Source of the DNA: Locusta migratoria
Lineage: Eukaryota > Arthropoda > Insecta > Orthoptera > Acrididae
Direction: 5' to 3'
Length of the DNA stretch: 64,000 bases
Assembly: GCA_026315105.1 (NCBI GenBank)
Contig: CM048745.1
Span: 784,405,390-784,469,389, forward strand
The position numbers were made by a program, and so were the translations under genes. Numbering within the stretch: the first letter of the stretch is position 1; every line of letters begins with the position of its first letter. The notes under the pieces are model-generated. The model ran no database searches, was not told where the DNA came from, and was given only the letters and a program-made list of their open reading frames with translations. Of the stretch, positions 36,185 through 46,610 are shown in pieces.

Positions 36185-36400
36185 TGAGAGAGAGAGAGAG
36201 AGAGAGAGAAAATGTTTAAATGTATAGTCTATGGGACTTAACTACGGGGTCATCAGTCCCTGAACTTACAAACTACTTATGAACTACTTACGAACTAGGA
36301 CAGCACAAATATCCATGCCCGAGCGGGGAATCGAACCCCCAACCGTAGTGGCCGTGCAGACCGTGACTGGAGCGCCTTAGTCTCTTCGGCCACCGCGGCC

Positions 36401-36439
<39 letters not shown>
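36185..36439. repeat. (GA)n microsatellite split by a SINE
   Basis: GA runs at 36185-36209 and 36404-36439 flank the SINE. The microsatellite itself serves as target-site duplication. Confidence 0.9.
36210..36403 (-). mobile_element. SINE S1 copy inserted in (GA)n (minus)
   Basis: All S1 parts are present on the minus strand: head at GCCGGCCGCGGTGGCCGAAG, box B GGTTCGATTCC (one change from other copies), body, and ACATTT-type tail. Confidence 0.92.
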
Positions 36440-36442
<3 letters not shown>

Positions 36443-36443
36443 G

Positions 36444-36503
36444 GGGAATAGATGGAAAGAACGTGGAACAAAAGGGGAATAGATGGAAAGAACGTGGAAC
36501 AAG
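36444..36503 (+). repeat. 30-bp tandem duplication
   Basis: Two adjacent copies of a 30-bp unit beginning GGGGAATAGATGGAAAGAAC. Confidence 0.85.
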
Positions 36504-36999
36504 ATTTTCTCACAGGCATCTGATATTTATGTGCATGCAAAATCATGGTCAAAGAAAACATACTTTGCGTATTTACTGGATTCGTAATAAATGGTTTCCT
36601 GAAGAAACATTTTTTTCTCGTTTTCCTCGAATTCCTGACAGCCACAATAACGCACAGCAGGTTATTGATTTGATTGAAGTACTTTCCGGCGTGTATGTGT
36701 TTGCAAGAATTCTTTCATTTACTTTCCCAATCATTGCCTGTCAGACTGAGCCACAAAGAACGGCGGCCGTGTTTAGCTGGTTACAATAAATATCGACGAA
36801 ATTAATCGATAAATACAAATAGAAAATTAAATAACCCCATATTAAAGCATAGTCTCATAATAATTCTTTAAGTTATTTTGTTGCTTCATTTAAATGGAAA
36901 GTCATCTTAGTTACGACAGTAAAACCAGATATTAGGTCTTACATCAATGTGATGCCCCATTTCTCTAGATCTGATATTGGAATCCTTCCTCGGTGATGT
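36504..36999. other. Unassigned sequence
   Basis: The plus frame at 36463-36789 has no recognisable motif. No gene is called. Confidence 0.35.
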
Positions 37000-37135
37000 G
37001 TGTGTGTGTATGTGTGTGTGTGTGAGTGTTTGTTTTGCCCTTAGTGTAAGTTAGTTTAAGTAGTTTGTATATCTAGGGACTGAAGACCACAGTATTATGG
37101 TCCCATTGAATCACAACATTTGAACATTTGTATAT
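37000..37135 (+). repeat. SINE tail remnant with (GT)n
   Basis: A GT-rich stretch is followed by AAGTAGTTTGTATATCTAGG, GACTGAAGACCACAGTATTA and ACATTTGAACATTTG, the body and tail of a SINE related to S1. The tRNA-like head is missing. Confidence 0.65.
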
Positions 37136-37350
37136 GCTACTGTTTTGACTTTTATAATATGGATTTCTGCTTTGAGTTATATCTCGGTGTACAAACTTGT
37201 CCTAGCACACAAGGTGAATCACTGATAACACTTCGAAGCAGCTTTCACGGACATTTTACGCTTTGTTTGGATGAACCTTAGATTTCGGCGAAGTAAGCAG
37301 CTCGTTAATTCACTGAACACAAGCGTTTCCATTGGCGAGTGTCGGTGGTT

Positions 37351-37351
<1 letters not shown>

Positions 37352-37399
<48 letters not shown>
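37352..37399. repeat. (GT)n microsatellite
   Basis: About 23 GT units. Confidence 0.95.
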
Positions 37400-37400
<1 letters not shown>

Positions 37401-37429
37401 TGTGATGGAGAGAGTGAGTGAGTTAACTT

Positions 37430-37760
37430 TGATCGTCCCCTCGCCTGAATCCCGTTACAATGAATAAGGGGCTGCTAATTGTGGGCTCCGTCTGTGCGAG
37501 GATGTCTCACAGGCGGCAAATGGGACTGGAGGGAGATGTGGGGTGAGGGCTGACATTAACAAGTTGCTGCCACGCAGTGAATCCGCTAAGTCAATTCATT
37601 ACCGAATGTCGCTGGGAGGCCGGAAATTAAGCGACCGCTTTATTTACTCCTGTCCAGGAGAAACGAACTGGTGGACAAGCGCGCCGCTGTAGGCACTGCT
37701 ACCACATTCAGCTCCCGACCTCCCTTATAAGCCGGGGAGTTGCAGCAACTGGTCTACTGT
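37430..37760 (+). promoter_or_regulatory. Possible regulatory or promoter-like non-repeat block
   Basis: This is a moderately G+C-rich stretch without any repeat signature I know. It contains ATTAAGCGACCGCTTTATTT near 37627 and CCCTTATAAGCCGGGGAG at about 37723, a TATA-like box in GC-rich context. No adjacent coding exon was found, so a promoter role is only a possibility. Confidence 0.2.
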
Positions 37761-37889
37761 GCAATGGAAAGCAGCCCACCGTTATCAATAAAGGAGACTT
37801 ACAATCGCTGCCTTGTTGAAAACAGCATCAACCTAATATGACGAAGAAATTTAATGAATATACGACTATTATGATTAATACGTAGAACA

Positions 37890-39100
37890 CAGTGTGTCCG
37901 TAAAGTCTATCCGCAGCAGCAATCTCCGCGGGACGTGTAAGGTTGGCACCTAAGACAAAGCGCACCTGTTGCGTAGACCTGCAGTGGTAGTACGGTGGGG
38001 GTCGTGTTGCGATTGTGCTAATGCTGTTACTCGTGTTATTGTCTTGCATACGCTGAGTATAGTGAGAATGCTTACTGTCGCAGTGAGAGCATTTTTAGAG
38101 GAAGAGTTTTTCCGGGCAGGAGGGAACTTCACGGAGCATGTGAGACAACAAGTTAGATTGCGTTTTCCTACGTCGAGGTGTCCACATCGCGACACTGTAC
38201 GTGACTTAATTCCCAAATTCCGGACAACATGTTCAGTTCATGATGCATCACGAACTGGCAGGTCTACGGTTTAACAGAAGCTGGACGACATTTCGGACAT
38301 TATGTTGCGGAGTGCAACAAAATCAATAAGGCTAAAGTCTCTCGTACGACAACATATAAGACCGTAAACAAATAACTGGGATTGTACCCGTATAAAATTA
38401 CTGCAATGTGACAATTCCATTGTATGGAGCATACGAAAAGAGTAGCGCACTGTTGAATGCTTCCAGGAATTTATTAACTGACATGGAGTTGGTGTTTTAT
38501 ATCGAACATTGTTCACTGATGAAGCTTGATTTCACCTATCTGGCGAATTTAATTCTAAAAATTCACGTATTTGGCTATCCGAATATCTACATGCCTTAAG
38601 AGAAACTCCATTGTACTCAGAGAAAATCGGGATGTGGGCTGCCATAACACGACCGCGAATTATAGGGCCGATAATTTTAGAAACTAGCGTTGTCTCTGAA
38701 ATCTATTGTTCCCAGATAATTTATCCATTTATTGCGCTGCTGAATGAAGATGAGATCAATCATTCATTTTTACAGCAGGACAACGCTACTGGTCATACAG
38801 CACACCAATCCCTACGAATTTTCGATGATATCTTTGGAAACAGAATAATTAAAAAAGGTCTTTGGACCCCTCGCTCACCGGATTTGTCTCCTCCCGACTA
38901 TTTCCCTTGGTGTGCGGCTAAAACATTTGTTTATCAAAATAACCCAAAGACAATAAATGAATATAAGTCAGCGAGAACTGAATATCTGCATTCAATAACA
39001 CGTGAAACATTGGTAAAGACATTCGAAAATAAATTTGAACTTGTTAAAGTATGCCTTCAACAAAGAGGAAATCATCCTCAGTACCTACTGTGATAATGGT
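37890..39100 (+). pseudogene. Mariner-like transposase gene, frameshifted, with left terminal sequence
   Basis: ACAGTGTGTCCGTAAAGTCT at 37890 is a typical mariner-type terminus. The frame at 38071-38272 gives the helix-turn-helix N-terminus (MLTVAVRAFLEEEFFRAGGN, then SRCPHRDTVRDLI). The middle (38273-38600) holds TLFTDEA with the first catalytic Asp near 38514, but in broken frames. The frame at 38600-39093 gives KIGMWAAITRPRIIGPI, then FLQQDNATGHTA (second Asp) and TPRSPDLSPPDYF (third Asp, about 34 residues on), and ends QQRGNHPQYLL. All three acidic residues survive, but stops and shifts break the gene. No matching right terminus was found after 39100. Confidence 0.9.
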
Positions 39101-40775
39101 GAGTACAATGTGTTTTCTTGTAATAAATATAACTAATTAATTTCATTGTTTTAATTGTAATAATGTTGGATCCGATATGAAAAATACCGAGTAGCACCGT
39201 GGTTCGGAACCCTCATTAAACTGTAGGTCCCCCTATAACTGGCTGGGTAAGTCAGAGCGAAGGTCGTAGGAAGGCAACGGCATACCACCTCCAAACAGGA
39301 CCATGCCTCGTAAAGCACTGTGGTGTTCAAACCAATCTTCGATTGTTGACTGCTTTGCCTTTGTTTCTAAATTGTATAAATTTGAGTCAAGATATGCATT
39401 ATTTGTCACTGAGGGGGGACAAACTTGTGGTCTGCCCCAACCCGCAATCCCAAATGTTTGGACCTACACTGGATAAAATCGAACATTTCCACCTCTAATA
39501 CGATTTCTTCATTCTTCATTATGACTTAACGCTAATTGAAAGTTGTAAAGAAATATATGAAATACAGAGGAGAAGATTCGTGTTACTATATGAGGAATCA
39601 ACTATTGTAAACCAGAGTTTCATAACATTACAAAATCCATATTTCCAAACATTTCCTTGTATTTGAACATATATCAACCCACCACAAGTTACATGTAATT
39701 AGCTTCTTTCGTATCCAGCCTTTATGCCATATTTAACCGAACAAGCAAAAATGTAGGTAAGTATGACTGTGTCTGGACTACTTTGCAACAGAAAAATATT
39801 CTTAAGATTCGTATATTTTTTTCAGAAACATGAAAGTAAATAAACCCTTTTCAGCTACAGAAAAGACATGGAATGATTTTCTCAGGTTGGCAGGATTGAT
39901 CACATGGAGTGGAGTACACCAAGGCCCGGATAAAAATTACCGCAAGATCCGCAACTGTTGGGGGTAGGGGAGGGCGACGTTGATGGGGCGCCAAGATTGA
40001 GGAGTCTGTGATTGGGGTGGGAGAAACTTGAGGGGGTCCCAAAATTGTAAGGGCACCGAGGTTTAAGGGGCTCCAAAAATTAGCGCTATCAATATTTAAC
40101 TTTACATAAAGAACAGTCTGTGTTAAGTGAAAAATAAAATATAAAATAAGGAAACGAAATAAAAAAAAATTATAATAACAAATTTAATAGAAGTTTCAAA
40201 TCTAAAATAGTGATACGCAGAGTTCACATTAATCATGCTGTTGAGAACACCATAATTGTTGATTCCAGTTTTCCTCAAACCGGACAGCTTTGACCAATAA
40301 GCTACAGCAGCAGTCATTCTCCAATGGAACTAGCGTCAATTACAGCATTTCTCTCGCACAGTGCCTGACGAAGTGCGGCGTATGGTCCGAGACAGACAGG
40401 TAGCATTCCATGACGGCCCTCACTGCCCTCAGTTCTTGTACTGTGTATAGTAATATGTTTTCTCGCAACTTTGATAATTTCTGCTAGATTATAAAATCGG
40501 CACATGCTCATTTTATGTTAAATTATCGACTTAAATAGAAACATTTTATTTAAAGTAATGATTCCCAGGATTTTACTGATCACGATATGGAAACAATTCT
40601 AGTTACAGTTTGTAACAATGAATTTGTGAAATATGGTAACTATTTGACTCATGTAAGAAAGACGTTTCTGAAAGACTTGGAAAAATATTTAGTAATTTAC
40701 TGTAACAGATACGAATAAAATCAATTCACAAATTCCTTTTGAAACATCATGGAACAACAGCGATCTTAGAGATTA
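39101..40775. other. About 1.7 kb without recognised gene
   Basis: Positions 39220-39330 (AAGGCAACGGCATACCACCT, then CCATGCCTCGTAAAGC) resemble untranslated LINE sequence. The rest is unassigned. Minus frames at 39851-40042 and 40123-40511 have no known motif. Confidence 0.35.
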
Positions 40776-40974
40776 ATTTCTTACAAAATTCAGTGTAGAT
40801 CGCAGATTTTATTCTTTTGGTGATCGGTTTCATCCCCTTACAAGACCATCATCAGAACAACATAACCGGCAGTAAACACTATGGTTGTTATGGTCTGAAG
40901 ATGGTCTCTTAAGGAGCCGAAATCGTTTTCAGTAAGAATAAAATTTGCTATCTAGATCGACTTTTGTAATAAAT
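40776..40974. mobile_element. Fold-back MITE with about 80-bp inverted arms
   Basis: The left arm 40776-40855 and right arm 40895-40974 are imperfect inverted repeats (CTGATGATGGTCTTGTAAGG on one, CTGAAGATGGTCTCTTAAGG on the other), with a 39-bp centre. No protein is encoded. Family unknown. Repeats with CTGAAGATGG arms are common in insects. Confidence 0.8.
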
Positions 40975-41359
40975 CAGTTCACAGATGGTTTTGTATTACT
41001 GAAATATTAGAAGCGTTTCTATTTTTGCGATTCTATTTTGTGTTACTTAAAGGTGCAGGTTCGTTCATTTTAAATGCATAACCCCACACTTCTGTGGTAT
41101 GTTTCTTTGTTTTAGTGTAGGGCTAAGTTTGTTCTACAGTGCTTTTGTGGATATTATAATTCATACATTTAACGAGGCTAAAACAACTGACAACGCTGAC
41201 ACTAAGAAGATCAACGGAGATCTTTGAACCTTCTACGATCCAGTTTTCTTATGGCGCAACCTTAACACATTACATTCCATAAAATCGAAAGAAGTGTTAA
41301 ACAGGCAGGAAAGCGCCTGTAAATGTCACAAGATGTGCTTAGTTTGATTTGTTGAACTG
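40975..41359. other. Unassigned sequence
   Basis: No gene or repeat was recognised. Confidence 0.35.
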
Positions 41360-41440
41360 TTGTTGTAGTTCTCTTCAGTCCACAGATTGGTTTGAGGCAG
41401 CTCTCCACGCTACCCTGTCCTGTTGCGACCTTCCTACCGA
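41360..41440 (-). pseudogene. LINE A extreme 3' end, about 80 bp (minus)
   Basis: GTTGTTGTAGTTCTCTTCAG followed by TCCACAGATTGGTTTGAGGC matches the 3' terminus of the complete LINE A copy at 46591-46650. It is a very short 5'-truncated insertion. Confidence 0.8.
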
Positions 41441-42784
41441 TATTCACCAATAAGACTTGGGCAATAAACAACTCAGGGTAGTAAAGAGCTTATGGGTCGT
41501 TGTCGCTGTTCATAGGGGTGAGTTATGTATGTCAGCTTCTATGCCCTAAACAGCTACCCAATCTGTTTAAAGAAGATCAATAATTAATCTCTAGTTTAGC
41601 CAGTCTATCAATCTGCTTATGATGACGTGAAAATATATCTAAAGAAACATCAATTAAACCTCTGAATAACCAACAAAATGGATTATAAGATATAGAAGTG
41701 ATTCACTCACGAAGTAATCTTTATAAATAGAGTTTATTTCTCTTTCTGGACATGAAAATGCGGAGGTGGTCCTACTTTATACATCGGTAAATAACTGAAT
41801 ATTTTCCCAATCATTGTTCATGAGAGTCACTGTAAGTATTACAAAACACTCAAGAGTAAAAGTTCCAAATTATCACTCGTAAATTAGTGAAGTCCATGGA
41901 ACATTTCCGTTCCAAATTAATGCGCGATTACGGTATTCGTTATAAAATACAGTTTGTCATCACACGTATACAAGATTGCTGATTTATCACAGTTCCACAG
42001 CCCCACTACCGTGCATAGTTTACCACTTTTCACCAGAGACTAAGTTCTGCAGTCACACTCCCGTAAATTTTCTAAGTGCACACATGCCTACCTCTTCAAA
42101 TCACAAGTTCGAAACGCGTAAGCAGTCTCTGTTGCAACAACGACTCTTAATCATATGAATTATTTGCCCATTCTGTCTGCATCTGCCATATTGGAATAGA
42201 ATGAAATTGGGAATTAATTGTTTTAACAGTAATTTTTGTGTGTTTCTAATCCATTCATCGCATCGTTTGGAGACGAACGACATTTTTATCTAGCCTTTAT
42301 CTTTGTTTCAGTCTTCCGTTTGTTCATCGTCTCTTGACTCCTTTCACTGTCCTTCTCCTCCCCTCCTCTTGATATAAATGGTTGCACGTGTAGTACACAT
42401 TAACAATTCGTACATTCATTCATTTATTCTAAATTTTCTTCACCTCCTCCTCTGCCATCTCTCTGTTGCCATCTTCTACGTCTCACCTATCTGCTTCCTA
42501 CTGACCCTCCCTCTCCCTTTTTCATCTCATTCTCTAACCTGGCCATCACTTACTCCCTATTAGGTACCTCCTCCCCCTTTACCTGTCAAAACATTCTTTC
42601 CTCATTTCGACCTATCACCTCCTCTTCACCTCTAAGTCCCTACTTTTTCTGTCCACTTTCTCCTGGGATATTACGAATATCTACCAACTTTCATGGTGAC
42701 TGCTAAGAGACGAAGTATGTTTCAAAATAGTCACTGCAGCTTCTGTTCACCATAAACTAAATTGAACTCCGTCGCACATTGTCC
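41441..42784. other. Unassigned sequence with pyrimidine-rich stretch
   Basis: A C/T-rich segment at 42290-42660, followed by ACCAACTTTCATGGTGACTG, resembles the segments at 7300-7530 and 62500-62650 and probably belongs to the same repeat group. No gene was recognised. Confidence 0.4.
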
Positions 42785-44496
42785 TCAAGGTCCCAGTGGC
42801 TACCGACCGGCCGCCGTGTCATCTTCTCAATCAAGTGTCTCCTCAATTTGACTTACAAAGGCCTAACATCGGTGATTTAACGGGGACCGGTGTATCTGTT
42901 ACAGCCAAAGCCCGAAATTGGCCAGAGCGGGAACTGGCTTTCAATTGGCCGGCCAATGTCCGATCTTTTCATGATTTCGTGATTTGGCTGGCCAGTTCAC
43001 GAAGTGGCGTAGACATAACGGCCAGAATCGAAATACATATAAATATGGGGTACAAAAATGCAATTTATTTATCAGTTATAAAAATTATACAATCCGTTCA
43101 CTTTATGAACAGGTCTAATACAACCAGTATATATTTATTACAAGTTAAGCTTTTATGACGTTTCGAATAACACAATATTGTTTATCTCTGCATTTGCAGA
43201 GATTTGTGGCGCATTTAGTAGAGCAGTTTCATCGATTGTATCCTTGGCCACTGATCAGTGACTGTAAGAACGACATCGTGTCTTAAACTTCTCCATGAAG
43301 AAATAAATCTATCTGCCAAATACCATGGTGATATATCAAGTTACGACCGAAATTGTATTCAATACTTTATTTTTGCACTTTGTGTGAATTTGCTGTTGTT
43401 CAGTCGGGATTGTCCAAATTTTTTTCTGAAAACTGTTCCAGGACTGTAATGAACAAAATTTAAAAAATATTCATCCTTACCCATCGTGTAAATCGTGAAG
43501 TGTGGTCTTCATTTCACACATAATTCCAATGGAAATTTTCTCGCATTTTCCAGTTTTCAGGGAAAATTTCCCAGATACATAAACCTAGTGTTGACAACTA
43601 CAATCATAATAAAACAAACCCACCCAATTCCGTCAATCTGTTCTCAATTAATTACGTTTCATACAGGCGGCAATTGATTTTCATTTACACAATTATAGTG
43701 GGGATAGGCAGCGAATCATTGTAAGGCGATTTCTGAGCCGCATACAAGCACATAGATAAGCCAATCATCGACGACAGCCTTCGTCACTCACGAGACACAA
43801 ATAGGGGCGTGGCAGCCGAATTTGGCAGTCATTTGTGCCTGAGTGCAACCTGAGTGATAGTATGAATGTCTGTGTGCTCTGTTCCTAATGAAGGCTGTGG
43901 CAGATGTTTGAGTCGCTAACATGCCTTAAGGCACATAGAAGAGAGATAATCGAATTGCAGCTCCAGCCACGCTATTTGTGTTAAACAGTTATATGTCACA
44001 CTAGGTAAATTAGCTTTCCGATTTTCCCCCCACCATCCCCCCAAAAATAGTTGTGTGTGCGGGCTTGAAGTAGGATTTATATTTTTAAATCAATTAAATG
44101 AATAGAGCTGAGTCTTTTCTGCTGATGCCCGTACGTCATCTATTAGTGTATCTCGCAGTTACTCATTTTTGATCGAACTACAGCGTGCTAGCGTTCTAGT
44201 CTGTTCATGCAATATGACATTACTCAGGAAGTAGCCAGAGCGAGATAAGTGCTTGTGGTTTTGTCGATAAATTTGTTATTAGACAGAATATATCGCGTCT
44301 CAGCTTGTCTAATGTCCAAGATGTACGTTCTACATCTCAATGCAAAGAACGCCATATAAATATATATTATGAGCTATCGCTTCACAGTTAGATATACTAG
44401 CATAGTGGCAGAAGACAACTGAGTCACGTTACAGTTAATATGACGTGGAATTAATTACAAGATTTTATCCCTTGTTGCAGCTTAGTGCGTGAGACA
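42785..44496. other. Repeat fragments and unassigned sequence
   Basis: AGTGGCTACCGACCGGCCGC at 42797 begins a fragment of a repeat I have seen in orthopteran DNA. A cluster of GGCCAG/CTGGCC motifs lies at 42910-43010. Positions 43320-43590 resemble modules of the 50820-51620 array (TTTTCCAG..., ATTTTTTT, CCATCGTG). No coding region is called. Confidence 0.35.
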
Positions 44497-44697
44497 AAAT
44501 GTTCAAATGTTTGTTAAGCTTATGGGACTTAACTACGGGGTCATCAGTCCCTAAACTTACAAACTACTTACGAACTAGCTAATACTAAGGACGGCACAAA
44601 TATCCATGCCCGAGGGGGGATTCGAACCCCCGACCGTAGTGGCCGTGCAGACCGTGACTGGAGCGCCTCAGTCCCCTCGGCCACCGCGGCCGGCATT
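44497..44697 (-). mobile_element. SINE S1, complete with target-site duplication (minus)
   Basis: A full head (GCCGGCCGCGGTGGCCGAGG), boxes A and B, body and ACATTTTG-type tail are present. It is flanked by GTGAGACA at 44489-44496 and 44698-44705. One of the least damaged SINE copies in the window. Confidence 0.95.
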
Positions 44698-45239
44698 GTG
44701 AGACACCTTGATGTCTTTAATACTGACATTTTGGATTACTTAAAAATGTGGAGCCCTACATTGTCTCATCAGTTTGACTGTCCAGGAAACAAGTACTGCA
44801 GCACAAGAACGAAACACCTACTCTTTTGTTCTTTCACAGCCGCACCATCGCTGAAATGCAAGCATTACACTATTACAACCGTTGCCTCTAGTTAACGACA
44901 TTGCTTTTATTCAAATTATAGAGCCTTATCGATATTCGTAATCTGGGTCTGCACAGATCTGAATTCATCATGTGAATCACAAAACTGTGAGTTAACTTTC
45001 TAAGAGCATAAGTTGTGTGTTGCAACTATGCTCAATCGAGTTTGATTTAAAGTTTAATTTTAAGAGCTTAAAGACTGCTACAAAACTGAATTAGCAATTT
45101 CGGCTAACACTTTGCATTTTAGGATGTGTGGGCTTCCAAACAACTGAGATATGCTTAGATTGTGAACCCAATTTGGCTTTGGAAGTATCTTAAAATATGT
45201 CACTGTACAAGACGAACACTGCTGCGGTAAAACACAACA
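44698..45239. other. Unassigned sequence
   Basis: No gene was recognised; the short plus frame at 44698-44895 lacks motifs. Confidence 0.4.
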
Positions 45240-45475
45240 TAAAAGATTTCATTTGCATATGACGCCATTTCGCTGCCGACACAGCTATCATGGAGGTTAA
45301 TTGTAGCAGGTTTAATTAATTACTGAACGAGAGCAGAATCATCTAAACAAAATTATTGCTTGCCTCAGGCATTGGTTAATTAAAGCAGTATTAGCTCAAG
45401 GTAGTTTGCAGCCTATATGGTAGTGAGTTAATTAGCAACTTTATTTACCGGACAGCACCCAATATTGGCGTCATT
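45240..45475 (+). promoter_or_regulatory. Cluster of homeodomain-type and octamer sites, candidate enhancer
   Basis: Within about 235 bp lie an octamer-type ATTTGCAT (45251-45258), GGTTAATTG (45296-45304), TAATTAATTA (45313-45322), TTAATTAA (45376-45383), TTAATTAG (45428-45435) and a palindromic CCAATATTGG (45460-45469). TAAT cores are common in AT-rich DNA, but this stretch is less AT-biased than its neighbours and shows no repeat signature. Function is inferred from motif density only. Confidence 0.25.
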
Positions 45476-45654
45476 TCATTACGTGGTACTGCAACAAACA
45501 AGATTCAGTTTATAGCACTTGTGGTACTAAATGAATTATTATGCAACGGAAGCCTACAAAAATATTAACTACACAAATATTAACTTTTTGTTAACACTTT
45601 GGAAGTATTGCTCAACGTCTAATTTTTTGTTTTCTGGATTATTCTATATATTAT
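45476..45654. other. Unassigned sequence
   Basis: Nothing recognised. Confidence 0.35.
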
Positions 45655-46010
45655 GGATAGTGGATGCAAGAGTACAAACGGCTAAGAAATGAGGTTGGAA
45701 GGAAGTGCTGATTGTCAAAGGAGTAGTGGATAAAGGACAAATGCAAGTAGGTAGAAAGAATGTACAACTAGGGGAAATGTGGATACCGCCTACAGGAAAA
45801 ATAAAAAAACGTTTGGAGACAAGAAAAACAGTGGCATGAATATTATGAGTACAAATCAAAGAAGGGAAACCTGAAAGGTGAAAGAAATAAATAGAGAGCG
45901 TATTCGAGGGAAATGAACTTGAAGGCAGTGTTGTAGAAATTGAAGAGGAAGTAGAGCAAGATGAGATAGGTGACACGGTACTGCAGAAGAATTTGACAGA
46001 GCTCTGACAT
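45655..46010 (+). pseudogene. LINE A fragment, linker to RT start (plus)
   Basis: EYKRLRNEVGRKC, then WRQEKQ and GTAEEFDRAL in broken frames match the region after the EN domain of the complete LINE A. It is truncated on both sides. Confidence 0.75.
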
Positions 46011-46581
46011 ATGGGTGACCGATTTCGATCAAATTTTGAATGGACGCTCTATATTGAATATAAAGAGACACGTATTTCGGCTTTTTACTAGACAATAGCT
46101 TTGGAAAAAAAATCAAGGTCAAAGTTGATGATAGGAACTAGCGTTTTCAATGCTGTGCATCGAAAGGTCGTCTAAAGATGAGCAATTTTTACTAATATCT
46201 ATATATATATATATGGGGACCAAAGTTAAAGACTGTCAAGTAACTAACGTTTTTGTGTTTCCATGCTGTAGCTTTGGGACTCGCAAACATGAGCGACTTC
46301 TCAAGGGCCGTCGCCGGTCAATGAGCACTAGGCTTGGGCTGTCAAATCGTGGATCCAGGTTCGAACCTCCATCATGGCAAGTTATGGTTAGATCTTTTCG
46401 ATGTATTTGATAAAATTCCCACATTTATAATACCCTTTACTGCCTGATTTTGAAGTAGTGTATGGGGATGTGTGATTAACATTTAATTAAGTGATTACCT
46501 GTTTCCAGCTGTTTTATTCGTGTTACACAGTAAAAAAATCGCACTAACCTGTTTTACCGCCCACTTTAGGTTTGTTTGTGA
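46011..46581. other. Unassigned sequence with a tRNA-like box B
   Basis: AGGCTTGGGCTGTCAAATCG followed by CCAGGTTCGAACCTCC (about 46330-46370) resembles a decayed tRNA-derived promoter, perhaps a SINE remnant. No gene was seen. Confidence 0.35.
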
Positions 46582-46610
46582 TTTTTAATTTGTTGTTGTT
46601 GTTGTGGTCT

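Noticed and set aside
45644..45976. Minus-strand Ser-rich protein
   Set aside because: Antisense shadow of a LINE A fragment on the plus strand.
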